Assembly: GCF_001426485.1 (NCBI RefSeq)
Contig: NZ_LMET01000001.1
Coordinates: forward strand, 2,098,505 to 2,162,504
Source of the DNA: Aeromicrobium sp. Root472D3
Lineage (GTDB): Bacteria; Actinomycetota; Actinomycetes; Propionibacteriales; Nocardioidaceae
Direction of reading: 5' to 3'
DNA: 64,000 bases
Position numbers and translations under genes: made by a program. The notes beneath the pieces are model-generated. The model was not told the origin of the DNA and did not search any database. It saw only the letters and a list, made by a program, of their open reading frames with translations. Below are positions 32,746-40,833 of the stretch, in pieces (the stretch's first letter is position 1; each line of letters opens with the position of its first letter).

Positions 32746-33387
32746 GTGCACGACCACGCCTACTCGGACCCCGACCGCGCCGCGGTCCACCGCGTCATCG
32801 CCCAGCGCCGCGACATGCGGCACTTCGTCGGCGGTGTCGTCGACGACGACGTCCTGGTGCGGCTGCTGACCGCGGCGCACCACGCGCCCAGCGTCGGGCT
32901 GATGCAGCCGTGGCGGTTCATCCGCGTCACCGACCCCGGGCTGCGGGTCGCGATCCACGGGCTCGTCGAGGTCGAGCGCGAGCGCACCGCCGAGGCGCTG
33001 GGGGAGCGGTCCGACGAGTTCATGCGGCTGAAGGTCGAGGGCGTGCTCGAGTGCGCCGAGCTGCTGGTCGTCGCGCTGGGCGACGACCGCGAGCGGCACG
33101 TGTTCGGGCGACGCACCATGCCGCAGATGGACCTCGCCTCGGCGGCGTGCGCGATCCAGAACCTGTGGCTCGCCGCCCGGGCCGAGGGCCTCGGGATGGG
33201 CTGGGTGTCGCTGTTCGAGCCGGACGACCTGCGCCGGCTGCTGGGCATGCCCGTGGGCAGCGAGCCCGTCGCGGTGCTGTGCCTCGGCCCGGTCGAGGAG
33301 TTCTACGACCGCCCGATGCTCGAGGAGACCGGGTGGGCCGTGGCCCGCCCGCTGACCGACCTCGTGTCGGTCAACGGGTGGGCCTAG
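32746..33387 (+). CDS. bluB: BluB-type 5,6-dimethylbenzimidazole synthase
   Basis: 213 residues of the nitroreductase fold. RRDMRHF, APSVGLMQPWRFI, and AACAIQNLWLAARAEGLGMGWVSLFEPDDLRRLLGMP are the BluB hallmarks; the acidic residues of the FMN-cleaving site cannot be confirmed here. BluB splits reduced FMN with O2 to form the lower ligand of cobalamin. No other cobalamin gene is in the window. GTG 32746 follows GACGCT by 6 nt. Its stop is 4 nt from the end of the converging thioredoxin gene. Confidence 0.85.
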   Translation: MHDHAYSDPDRAAVHRVIAQRRDMRHFVGGVVDDDVLVRLLTAAHHAPSVGLMQPWRFIRVTDPGLRVAIHGLVEVERERTAEALGERSDEFMRLKVEGVLECAELLVVALGDDRERHVFGRRTMPQMDLASAACAIQNLWLAARAEGLGMGWVSLFEPDDLRRLLGMPVGSEPVAVLCLGPVEEFYDRPMLEETGWAVARPLTDLVSVNGWA

Positions 33388-33391
33388 GGCG

Positions 33392-33784
33392 TCACTCGGA
33401 CTGGGGAGCGCCGGCCGCCTCGGCGGCCTCCTGCTCGGCGACCTGTCGCTTGACGTCGTCCATGTCGAGGTCGCGCACGGCCTGGATGACCTGCTCGAGG
33501 CCCGCGGCGGGCAGCGCGCCCGGCTGCGAGAACACCAGCACGCCGTCGCGGAACGCCATCAGGGTCGGGATCGACGAGATCTGTGCGGCGGCGGCGAGCT
33601 GCTGCTGGTCCTCGGTGTCGATCTTGCCGAAGACGACGTCCTCGTGCTTCTCGCTCGCGGCCTCGAAGACCGGTGCGAACTGCCGGCACGGGCCGCACCA
33701 CGACGCCCACCAGTCGACGAGCGTGATGCCCTCGGCTCCGATGACGTCGTCGATGGATTCCTGGGTCAGGGTGACGGTGCTCAT
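33392..33784 (-). CDS. trxA: Thioredoxin
   Basis: 130 residues. WASWCGPC (C30, C33) is the redox site; DWWASWCGPCRQFAPVFE, KIDTED and SSIPTLMAFRDG follow. A helical acidic tail of ~25 residues (DVKRQVAEQEAAEAAGAPQSE) extends beyond the usual ~105-residue domain. It is a cytosolic dithiol reductant. A SigR/SigH-type promoter with exact spacing precedes it. A GAGAGG site is just upstream of the ATG. Confidence 0.93.
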   Translation of the reverse strand: MSTVTLTQESIDDVIGAEGITLVDWWASWCGPCRQFAPVFEAASEKHEDVVFGKIDTEDQQQLAAAAQISSIPTLMAFRDGVLVFSQPGALPAAGLEQVIQAVRDLDMDDVKRQVAEQEAAEAAGAPQSE

Positions 33785-33820
33785 GATTGCCTCTCGTCCG
33801 AAGATCTGTACCGGGGTGTC

Positions 33821-33846
33821 AACGGTCGCCGGGGCGTGGACATTCC
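33821..33846 (-). promoter_or_regulatory. SigR/SigH-type ECF promoter of the thioredoxin gene
   Basis: On the minus strand GGAAT (33846-33842) and GTT (33823-33821) are separated by exactly 18 nt. GGAAT-N18-GTT is the established recognition pattern of the actinobacterial thiol-stress sigma factor SigR/SigH, whose regulon includes thioredoxin genes. The leader would be about 30 nt. Confidence 0.7.
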
Positions 33847-33958
33847 CGGTGGAGAAAGTCCGCGGATCGCCGTCATGCGCGCCGGGACGAGGGCTCTCCA
33901 CGTCTGTGGGAATGAACTCAGACGGTCGGGACGTCTCGACTCGGGGACGGAGCGGGTC

Positions 33959-35455
33959 GTGAAGTACGACAGGCCGGTGTGGCAGATCATGCACGAGTGT
34001 GCCGATGCCATGCCCGACGTCTTCCGGTACGACGACGTGCGCGGCTGGTTCGCCGAGAGCTATCCCGACGTCAACGAGGCGACGATCCGAGCCCACCTGA
34101 TCGGCATGACCGAGGGGGGCCGCGCCAAGCACGTGCAGTTCGCCGCTCGCTCGCCGATCTTCCGCCGCGTCGCCCGTGGCGAGTACTCGCCGATCCCGCT
34201 GCCCGAGCGCGGCGAGGACCCCGACGCCGCCTACCCGTCGCCGAGCCGCATCAAGATGTCCGGCACCGGACACCACCCGCTGCCGCCCGACGACGGCCCC
34301 GTCCCTGACGCCCCGGTCCCCGACGCCGAGGCGGGCGTCGACGACGCGCCCTCGACCTCGGCCGGTCCGGCCGCGAGCACCTTCGACGACGAGCCGCCGA
34401 CGCCCGACGTCGTCCTGCTGGGCAGCATCGGCGACCGGGTCAACGTGCCGGCCCCCGCCAAGGAGGTCTACCGCGAGGTGTCCTTCCAGCTCAGCCGTCT
34501 CGACGCCGAGCTGAGCGGCTCGGAGTGGTTCGTGCTGTCGGCCGAGCACGGTCTCCTCGCGCCCAACGAGTGGATGTCGCCCGACTCGCGCACGATGGCC
34601 GACATGGACCCGGCCTACCGGGTCGTGTGGGCGTCGTGGGTCGTGGCGCGGCTGCAGTCGCTCGTCGGGTCGCTCGACGGCCTGATCGTGCGGGTCGACG
34701 CCCCCGATGCCTTCGTCGGCCCGCTGTTCGCCGGCCTGCAGGACGCCGGTGCGGCGGTGTCGTCGGGCTCGCCCGCCGCCGCCGGGGAGGTCGTGGTCGA
34801 CGACGAGATCGACACGGAGCCTGCCGCCGAGACCCAGGTGCCGGACGAGGACGAGGACGTCGACGTCGTTGACGACGACGTCGTGGTCGAGCAGGACGAC
34901 CGGGTGCTGGCGACGGTGTCGGGCATCGGACGCCGTGCCATCATCACGCAGCACCTGGGCGACCCGCGCAACGCGGTGCCCGCGACCGAGCTGGCAACGC
35001 TGCCGCAGGTGCCGGGCCTCTACGGCTGGCTCGTCGACCCGATCGGCGCACGTGTCCTGAACCGGTGCCTGCGTCTGCCGGTCCGGCCCGGGCTGGTGTT
35101 CGTCGGCGAGGTCGGCGGGTCCACGTGGCACGCGCTCGTCGATCCCGTGCTCAACCTGCGCGACCACCTCGACCGGGTTCAGCTCAACGGTCGCACCCGT
35201 GCCTCGACGTTCCGCATGACGCTCGCGACGGTGCTGGGCGACCACCTCGGCATGACGTCGATCGAGGACCCGAAGCTGACCGAGTGGATGCTCGAGCACC
35301 TCTCGATCACGACGTGGGGCGTCGACGACGGCAACGGGCTGCGCGAGCTGGCGCGCGTCGTGATCGACGAGCTCGACCCACCGCTGAACGTCGACCACCT
35401 GGCCTCGACCGAGTACCGCGCACGCCTGCAGCAGATGCGCGGCGAGCTGGCCTGA
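33959..35455 (+). CDS. Three-part protein: HTH-like N-terminus, DUF6884, GIY-YIG-like C-terminus
   Basis: 498 residues. (1) Residues ~1-85: VWQIMHECADAMPDVFRYDDVRGWFAESYPDVNEATIRAHLIGMTEGG, a winged-helix-like domain resembling DUF7669. (2) Residues ~140-260: VVLLGSIGDRVNVPAPAKEVYREVSFQLSR and WFVLSAEHGLLAPNE, the DUF6884 signature. An acidic spacer (DEDEDVDVVDDD) follows. (3) Residues ~310-498: LPQVPGLYGWLVDP, LVFVGEVGGSTW and STFRMTLATVLGDHLGM, close to GIY-YIG-like nuclease domains, with PGLYGW in place of GIY. Domain calls are by eye. Similar parts occur in restriction or defence genes, but no partner is adjacent. The first codon is GTG. Confidence 0.75.
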   Translation: MKYDRPVWQIMHECADAMPDVFRYDDVRGWFAESYPDVNEATIRAHLIGMTEGGRAKHVQFAARSPIFRRVARGEYSPIPLPERGEDPDAAYPSPSRIKMSGTGHHPLPPDDGPVPDAPVPDAEAGVDDAPSTSAGPAASTFDDEPPTPDVVLLGSIGDRVNVPAPAKEVYREVSFQLSRLDAELSGSEWFVLSAEHGLLAPNEWMSPDSRTMADMDPAYRVVWASWVVARLQSLVGSLDGLIVRVDAPDAFVGPLFAGLQDAGAAVSSGSPAAAGEVVVDDEIDTEPAAETQVPDEDEDVDVVDDDVVVEQDDRVLATVSGIGRRAIITQHLGDPRNAVPATELATLPQVPGLYGWLVDPIGARVLNRCLRLPVRPGLVFVGEVGGSTWHALVDPVLNLRDHLDRVQLNGRTRASTFRMTLATVLGDHLGMTSIEDPKLTEWMLEHLSITTWGVDDGNGLRELARVVIDELDPPLNVDHLASTEYRARLQQMRGELA

Positions 35456-35581
35456 ACTGGTACGTCCGCACCTGTTCGGACGATCGCCGACGTAACTCCC
35501 GGTTGCGGTCCAGACTGGATGACGCACCCCCTGCGAGGGAGGGAGTCCCGGTCGGTCCGCCGAGCGCGAGGGTGCCACGGA

Positions 35582-35626
35582 GGCCTGACGGCGTCGCCCG
35601 GCACGAGGCGGGCGACGCCTCAGGCC
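35582..35626 (+). terminator. Long hairpin after the three-part gene
   Basis: Arms at 35582-35600 and 35609-35626 form an 18-bp stem with a single one-base bulge and an 8-nt loop, followed by a T/C-rich stretch. It isolates the gene upstream from the dehydrogenase downstream. Confidence 0.75.
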
Positions 35627-35673
35627 GTCCTCCTCGCTCGGCGAGGGTTGGCCGTCGCGGGCATGATCGGTCC

Positions 35674-36813
35674 ATGGACCGTCGAGTCGTCGAACGTCGC
35701 ACCTTCCTGTCGAGCCTGGCCGTGATCGGCGCCGCGGCGCTGGTCGGCTGCAGCCGGGGTGGCGGGGGCGGTCCGGCACCCGAGCCGACGACTGCGGGCA
35801 CGGCGTCGTCGCCCTCGGCGTCCCCGGTGCCCAGCGCCCCGCCGACGGCCGGCACGCCGACCGTCGCCGGCACCGTCGCGACAGGCCTCAACGTGCCGTG
35901 GGGCATCGCCTTCCTCTCGACCGGGGACGCCTTGGTCTCGCAGCGTGACGAGGGCACGATCGTGCGCATCGCGACCGACGGGACCGTCACCGAGCTCGGC
36001 GCGGTGCCGGGATCGGTGGGTCGACCCGGCGGCGAGGGAGGCCTCCTCGGGCTGGCCGTCGCGCCGGGCGACGACGGCACGGTGTTCGCGTACGTCACGA
36101 CCAGCACCGACGACCGCGTCGTCCGCATGAGACTGCGGGGGGATCGGCTGGGCTCGCCCGTCGAGATCCTGACGGGCATCCCGGTCGGGTCACGACACCA
36201 CGGCGGGCGCCTGTTGTTCGACGCGTCCGGATCGCTGTTCGTCTCGACCGGCGACGCCGGCGACGGGCGTCTCGCCCAGGACCGCGACTCGCTGGCGGGC
36301 AAGGTCCTGCGCATCGACACCGACGGCGCGGCCCATCCCGACAACCCCTTCGACAACCGCACGTGGTCGTACGGCCACCGCAACATCGAGGGCCTCGCGC
36401 TCGACGCCGACGGCCGTCTGTGGGCCGCCGAGTTCGGCGACAAGTCCGCCGACGAGCTGAACCTGATCCGGCGGGGCGGCAACTACGGCTGGCCGGGCGT
36501 CGAGGGCACCGGGGGAGGCGGCGCCCTGGTCGACCCCCTCGTCACGTGGGCCCCCGACGACGCCTCGCCGGCCGGCATCGCGATCACGGGGTCGACCGCG
36601 TTCATCGGCGCCCTGCAGGGCGAGTGCCTCTTCGCGGTCCCGTTGGACGGCGAGACCGCCGGCGAGCCGGTCGCGCACCTCGCGGGGGAGCACGGACGCA
36701 TCCGCAGCGTCGCGCTGGCTCCCGACGGCGCGCTGTGGGTCACGACCAGCAACACCGACGGACGCGGCGACCCGTCGTCCGGCGACGACCGCATCCTGCG
36801 CGTCACGGTCTGA
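35674..36813 (+). CDS. PQQ-type glucose/sorbosone dehydrogenase lipoprotein
   Basis: 379 residues. A twin-arginine signal (ERRTFLSSLAVIGAAALVG) joined to a lipobox (VGCS) gives a surface lipoprotein. The six-bladed propeller of the soluble glucose dehydrogenase family follows: LNVPWGIAFL, GGEGGLLGLAVAP, RHHGGRLLFD, KVLRIDTDG, YGHRNIEGLALD, WAAEFGDKSADELNLI, GGNYGWPGVEG. The His in RHHGG is the expected catalytic base. Sugar substrate unknown. CATGAT lies 6 nt before the ATG. Confidence 0.88.
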   Translation: MDRRVVERRTFLSSLAVIGAAALVGCSRGGGGGPAPEPTTAGTASSPSASPVPSAPPTAGTPTVAGTVATGLNVPWGIAFLSTGDALVSQRDEGTIVRIATDGTVTELGAVPGSVGRPGGEGGLLGLAVAPGDDGTVFAYVTTSTDDRVVRMRLRGDRLGSPVEILTGIPVGSRHHGGRLLFDASGSLFVSTGDAGDGRLAQDRDSLAGKVLRIDTDGAAHPDNPFDNRTWSYGHRNIEGLALDADGRLWAAEFGDKSADELNLIRRGGNYGWPGVEGTGGGGALVDPLVTWAPDDASPAGIAITGSTAFIGALQGECLFAVPLDGETAGEPVAHLAGEHGRIRSVALAPDGALWVTTSNTDGRGDPSSGDDRILRVTV

Positions 36814-36862
36814 GGACGTCGCGAAGACTACCCACGGGTAGGGCCTTCCCGCGACGCAAACA

Positions 36863-36881
36863 TGAGGATAGCCTCATGAAA
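36863..36881 (+). promoter_or_regulatory. Iron-box-like inverted repeat
   Basis: A 7-4-7 inverted repeat (CATGAGG, ATAG, CCTCATG) at 36861-36878. Aligned to the 19-base IdeR/DtxR consensus TTAGGTTAGGCTAACCTAA (S at the centre), positions 36863-36881 match 13 of 19, including AGG.TAGCCT. The site is 51 nt before the small gene at 36932. Confidence 0.45.
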
Positions 36882-36931
36882 GGCGTCGGTACCTCGTCGC
36901 CGACCACCGTCCGCGACACCGGGAGACCGCC

Positions 36932-37108
36932 ATGGAAGAGACCGCCTTCGACGTCGACTCGCGTCAGCTCGCCGAGACCTCGCGTCGCTTCCCGGCCACC
37001 CGTCTGGCGCCGGTCGCCCCGCGACCCGTCGGCGACGTGAGCTACCTGAGCGCCCCGCACGGCGCCGACTTCGTCCGCCACGCCTGGGACGAGGCCGGAC
37101 GCCCCTGA
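36932..37108 (+). CDS. 58-residue protein of unknown function
   Basis: Starts MEETAFDVDSRQLAETSRRF and ends AWDEAGRP; soluble, no Cys, with AP-rich middle (RLAPVAPRPVGDVS). A GGGAGA ribosome site lies 5 nt upstream and a clean terminator 30 nt downstream, so it looks like a real monocistronic gene. The iron-box-like repeat upstream suggests control by an IdeR/DtxR regulator. Function not recognised. Confidence 0.6.
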   Translation: MEETAFDVDSRQLAETSRRFPATRLAPVAPRPVGDVSYLSAPHGADFVRHAWDEAGRP

Positions 37109-37138
37109 GTCCGCGCTCTCCCTCGGGCGCACACGAGG

Positions 37139-37169
37139 AAGCCCCCGGAGCACTGGGCTCCGGGGGCTT
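37139..37169. terminator. Perfect 13-bp hairpin between convergent genes
   Basis: Arms 37139-37151 and 37157-37169 pair perfectly around a 5-nt loop, with AA before and TT after the GC stem. It can serve both the 58-residue gene and the cold-shock gene. Confidence 0.85.
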
Positions 37170-37205
37170 CGTCGTGCTCACCGGCGCGGCCGGTGGGCGA
37201 TGGCG

Positions 37206-37409
37206 TCAGAGGGGACGGATGTTCGCCGCCTGCAGGCCCTTCTGGCCCTGCTCGACGTCGAACTCGACCTTCTGGTTCTCGTTCAGCGAGCGGTAGCCGC
37301 TCGTCTGAATGGCGGAGAAGTGCGCGAACACGTCCTCGCTGCCGTCGTCAGGGGCGATGAATCCGAAGCCCTTGTCAGCGTTGAACCACTTGACGGTTCC
37401 TGTTGCCAT
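37206..37409 (-). CDS. Cold-shock protein (CspA family)
   Basis: 67 residues, a complete single cold-shock domain: [20 protein letters not shown] carries RNP1 and DVFAHFSAI carries RNP2. It binds single-stranded RNA or DNA and melts structure in cold or growth shifts. ATG 37409 follows AGGAG. The long upstream region without other genes (about 110 nt of leader if the promoter call is right) is usual for csp genes. Confidence 0.95.
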   Translation of the reverse strand: MATGTVKWFNADKGFGFIAPDDGSEDVFAHFSAIQTSGYRSLNENQKVEFDVEQGQKGLQAANIRPL

Positions 37410-37527
37410 TGTCCTACTCCTCTTGGCGAGATGCCGCCCACGACCGTCGCGAGCGGCTGTCGCGACGTACATCCAACCTTCGAGAAGAACTAGACACCCG
37501 AGAAACTCGTACCCGAGAGAAGTGTTC

Positions 37528-37556
37528 ATTCATTCAAACGGCCCAACGTCGTGCAA
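37528..37556 (-). promoter_or_regulatory. Possible cold-shock promoter
   Basis: On the minus strand TTGCAC (37556-37551) and ATGAAT (37533-37528) are 17 nt apart. Transcription from here would give a leader of about 110 nt before the cold-shock start. The 228-nt gap at 37410-37637 holds nothing else I can name. Confidence 0.4.
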
Positions 37557-37637
37557 CTGGCCAAAGCCTAGGGCACCGATCTGCGTTTGTGGGGGGTGCC
37601 GAACGCGCTGAATGAAAATTCTGGGTGAACGCGGGAT

Positions 37638-38102
37638 CTACCGGCGGCTGCCGAACACCTGCGCGACGTAGATCTCGCCGTCGTCGGACCGCGCCACCCC
37701 GACGCCGATCCACCGCATGCGCGGTGCCCGCATGTTGGCCGCGTGACCGGGCGACGCGGCCCAGGCGGCGACCGCCTTGCGACCCGTGGAGTAGTTCCAC
37801 GCGATGTTCTCGGACGCCGCCCCGAGCTTGCACGAGCGCATCATCTTCTCGAGGCGGCCCTTGCGGTGCTTGAGGGTGTCGTGGTCGGCCATCCAGCGGG
37901 CCTGGCCGTTGGCGAACCGGTCGAGGCACCGGCGGAGCTTGACGGTCCTGAGGTCCTCGTGGGTGCGGAACGCGTTGGTGGCCGCGACGACCTGCTTCTC
38001 GTACGTCTTGGCGCTGACGGCCGAGGCCGGCGCGATCGCGACGAGCGTGAGCAGGGCGACGAGGGCGGTGGCACGGGCGATCGTGGGAGCGATACGGGGC
38101 AT
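37638..38102 (-). CDS. Secreted CAP-domain (SCP-like) protein
   Basis: 154 residues. Signal peptide to ASAVSA (about residue 33). The CAP fold follows: ATNAFRTHEDL, RWMADHDTLKH, SENIAWNYS, AWAASPGHAANMRAPRMRWIGVGVA and YVAQVFG. The active-site His pair (H in ADHDTL and in PGHAANM) is present. Role unknown; bacterial CAP proteins are exported and may act on cell-wall or as inhibitors. The ATG at 38102 is chosen over 38120 because TACGCT ends 6 nt before it. Confidence 0.88.
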   Translation of the reverse strand: MPRIAPTIARATALVALLTLVAIAPASAVSAKTYEKQVVAATNAFRTHEDLRTVKLRRCLDRFANGQARWMADHDTLKHRKGRLEKMMRSCKLGAASENIAWNYSTGRKAVAAWAASPGHAANMRAPRMRWIGVGVARSDDGEIYVAQVFGSRR

Positions 38103-38108
38103 GGGTCG

Positions 38109-38114
38109 AGCGTA
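38109..38114 (-). promoter_or_regulatory. Leaderless -10 hexamer
   Basis: TACGCT on the minus strand ends 6 nt before ATG 38102 of the CAP gene. Confidence 0.5.
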
Positions 38115-38323
38115 GGTCATCGACGGCCGTCGGCGTCTAGTCCGAAAGAACTAGGCGCCTATAGTCCGTCCGGGTCAAAGTCAAGACTGCCGTTCTTCCT
38201 GAAAGTTGCCTAAGTTGGCGTGATCGCGCCGGGCGCGCCCCACGAGGGTGTGCCCGGCACCGACCGGGGCAACCGTCCCGACGCGTCGACACCGACACCA
38301 GCGAAGTTCAACTAGGGGGAACA

Positions 38324-40729
38324 GTGAAGCGTGTGATCCCAGGCCTCGTCGGCCTCACACTCGCAGCCTCACTCGGTCTGGCATACGCCTCTCCGAGCTC
38401 GGCGGCACCCGCACCACCGACCAACGCCACCGACCAGCCGACGAAGGTCGGCAAGGACGAGCTGCCGAACCCGCTCGAGCAGAAGCGGCGCGCCCTGCGC
38501 GAGGCGGGACTGACGTCGGTGCTCAACGGAGACGCCACCGCGGTCCAGAAGAACGGCGCCTCGGTCGTCAAGGTCGGCAAGGGCTACAGCCCGGCCGATG
38601 CGGCGGCGCTGGCCAACAAGCGGGCCTCCAAGACGCAGAAGAAGGCCATCCAGAACAAGAAGCAGAAGGACCAGTACGTCGAGCTCGAGCAGGAGCGCGC
38701 CGACAAGATCTTCGTGATCCTGGCGGAGTTCGGCGACCAGCGTCACCCCGACTTCCCCGACCAGGACACCGACCCGTCGGTGCCCGGTCCCACGACCTTC
38801 GACGGTCCGCTGCGCAACCAGATCCCCGAGCCCGATCGCACGAAGGACAACTCGACGATCTGGCAGAAGGACTACGACCGCCAGCACTACCAGGACCTCT
38901 ACTTCGGCACCGGCAAGGGCAAGGAGTCGGTCAAGACGTACTACGAGACGCAGTCGTCGGGCCGGTACACCGTCGACGGCCAGGTGCAGGACTGGGTCAA
39001 GGTGCCCTACAACGAGGCCCGCTACGGCCGTGACGAGTCCTACCGCACCGTCTGGAACCTGATCCAGGACTCGCTGACCGCCTGGGTCGCCGACCAGAAG
39101 AAGGCCGGCCAGACCGATGCCCAGATCAAGGCCACGATCGCGTCGTACGACAAGTACGACCGCTACGACTTCGACGGCGACGGCGACTTCAACGAGCCCG
39201 ACGGCTACATCGACCACTTCCAGATCGTCCACGCCGGCGGCGACGAGGCCGACGGCGACCCGCAGCAGGGTGAGGACGCGATCTGGTCGCACCGCTGGTA
39301 CGCCTTCGGCACCGACGCCGGTCTGACCGGTCCGTCGCAGAACAAGCTCGGCGGCACCCAGGTCGGCAACACCGGCGTGTGGGTCGGCGACTACACGGCC
39401 CAGCCCGAGAACGGTGGCCTGTCGGTCTTCGTCCACGAGTACGGCCACGACCTCGGCCTGCCCGACGACTACGACACCAGCGGTGGCGGCGACAACAGCA
39501 GTGAGTACTGGACGCTGATGGCCCAGAGCCGGCTCAACGCCAAGGGCGAGGCGCTCGGCACCCGTCCGGGCGACCTCGGGGCCTGGAACAAGCTGCAGCT
39601 CGGCTGGCTCGACTACGAGGCCATCGCGACGAAGCAGAAGAAGACGCTCGAGCTCGGCCCGCAGGAGTACAACTCCAAGAAGGCGCAGGCCGCGGTGGTG
39701 GTGCTGCCCAAGAAGGAGGTCAGCAAGGACAACGGCGCGCCCGCCTCGGGCACGAAGCAGTTCTTCTCCGGCTCCGGCGACGACCTGAGCAACACCATGA
39801 CGACCGACGTCGACCTGACCGGCAAGACCGGTGGGGTGCTGACGGCGAAGGTCCGGTACGCGATCGAGGCGGGCTACGACTATGCGTACGTCCAGGCCTC
39901 GACCGACGGCGGATCGTCGTGGACGTCCCTCGACGGGACGATCGGCGGCACCGCGATCGCCGACGACGCCTCGGGCAACCCGGCGATCGACGGCGAGCAG
40001 GCCACGTGGGCCGATCTGAACGTGCCGCTCGGCGCGTACGACGGCCAGAAGATCAAGCTGCGGTTCCTGTACAAGACCGACGGCGGCGTGGCCGAGGCCG
40101 GACTGTTCGTCGACGGCCTCGCGGTCACGGCCGGTGGCCAGACGCTGCTGACCGACGGCGCCGAGGCCGGCGGCCCCGCGTGGACGTACGACGGCTTCTC
40201 GATCGTCGGGTCGACCTCGACGGAGCTGTTCGACAACTACTACATCGCAGGTCACCGGTCGTACGTCTCGTACGACAAGTACCTGCAGACGGGACCGTAC
40301 AACTTCGGCTTCCTGAACACCAAGCCGGACTACGCCGAGCACTACTCCTACGGCCACGGTCTGCTCATCTCCTACTGGGACACCTCCCAGCAGGACAACA
40401 ACACCAACGTGCACCCGGGAACCGGACGCAACCTGATCATCGACGCCAACCCGTCGCCGATCACGAACATCGCGACGGGAGCCCCCTGGCGGGCCCGCGT
40501 CCAGATGTACGACGCGCCCTTCTCGCTGCACAAGGCCGACTCGTTCACCCTGCACACCGACGGCAAGCCCAGCTACATCCGTGGCCAGGCCGCCAAGCCG
40601 CTGTTCGACGACACCAAGAAGTACTGGTTCAAGGAGCTGCCGAACCACGGCGTCAAGCTCCCGGCCGCCGGTGTCACGATCCGTGTCCAGAAGGAGAGCG
40701 GGACGTCGATGAAGGTCAGGTTCAACTGA
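38324..40729 (+). CDS. Immune inhibitor A-like M6 metalloprotease
   Basis: 801 residues. Signal peptide ends near SSAAPA; a pro-region (to ~110) holds the charged QKKAIQNKKQKDQYVELEQERADK. The M6 catalytic domain has the zinc motif H371-E-x-x-H375 in VHEYGHDLGLPDDYD and the MAM-type jelly-roll region at ~470-640 (FFSGSGDDLSNTMTTDVDL, YVQASTDGGSSWTSLDG). It is an exported protease, a known virulence or nutrient factor in Bacillus. A GGGGGA site precedes the GTG. Its 203-nt upstream gap contains short inverted and direct repeats. Two terminators follow. Confidence 0.93.
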   Translation: MKRVIPGLVGLTLAASLGLAYASPSSAAPAPPTNATDQPTKVGKDELPNPLEQKRRALREAGLTSVLNGDATAVQKNGASVVKVGKGYSPADAAALANKRASKTQKKAIQNKKQKDQYVELEQERADKIFVILAEFGDQRHPDFPDQDTDPSVPGPTTFDGPLRNQIPEPDRTKDNSTIWQKDYDRQHYQDLYFGTGKGKESVKTYYETQSSGRYTVDGQVQDWVKVPYNEARYGRDESYRTVWNLIQDSLTAWVADQKKAGQTDAQIKATIASYDKYDRYDFDGDGDFNEPDGYIDHFQIVHAGGDEADGDPQQGEDAIWSHRWYAFGTDAGLTGPSQNKLGGTQVGNTGVWVGDYTAQPENGGLSVFVHEYGHDLGLPDDYDTSGGGDNSSEYWTLMAQSRLNAKGEALGTRPGDLGAWNKLQLGWLDYEAIATKQKKTLELGPQEYNSKKAQAAVVVLPKKEVSKDNGAPASGTKQFFSGSGDDLSNTMTTDVDLTGKTGGVLTAKVRYAIEAGYDYAYVQASTDGGSSWTSLDGTIGGTAIADDASGNPAIDGEQATWADLNVPLGAYDGQKIKLRFLYKTDGGVAEAGLFVDGLAVTAGGQTLLTDGAEAGGPAWTYDGFSIVGSTSTELFDNYYIAGHRSYVSYDKYLQTGPYNFGFLNTKPDYAEHYSYGHGLLISYWDTSQQDNNTNVHPGTGRNLIIDANPSPITNIATGAPWRARVQMYDAPFSLHKADSFTLHTDGKPSYIRGQAAKPLFDDTKKYWFKELPNHGVKLPAAGVTIRVQKESGTSMKVRFN

Positions 40730-40742
40730 CCCTCCCATGATC

Positions 40743-40776
40743 GGCCGGGCGTCCATCAGGGGGTGGACGCCCGGCC
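40743..40776 (+). terminator. First of two tandem hairpins
   Basis: Perfect 13-bp stem (40743-40755 with 40764-40776) 14 nt after the protease stop. Confidence 0.8.
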
Positions 40777-40783
40777 CACCGTC

Positions 40784-40819
40784 AGAGGCGGCACGTACCG
40801 GGGGGTGCGTGCCGCCTCT
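40784..40819. terminator. Second of two tandem hairpins
   Basis: Perfect 11-bp stem (40784-40794 with 40809-40819) and 14-nt loop, 15 nt from the end of the converging MFS gene. It probably serves that gene. Confidence 0.8.
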
Positions 40820-40833
40820 CGTCGTGCCGGGGG

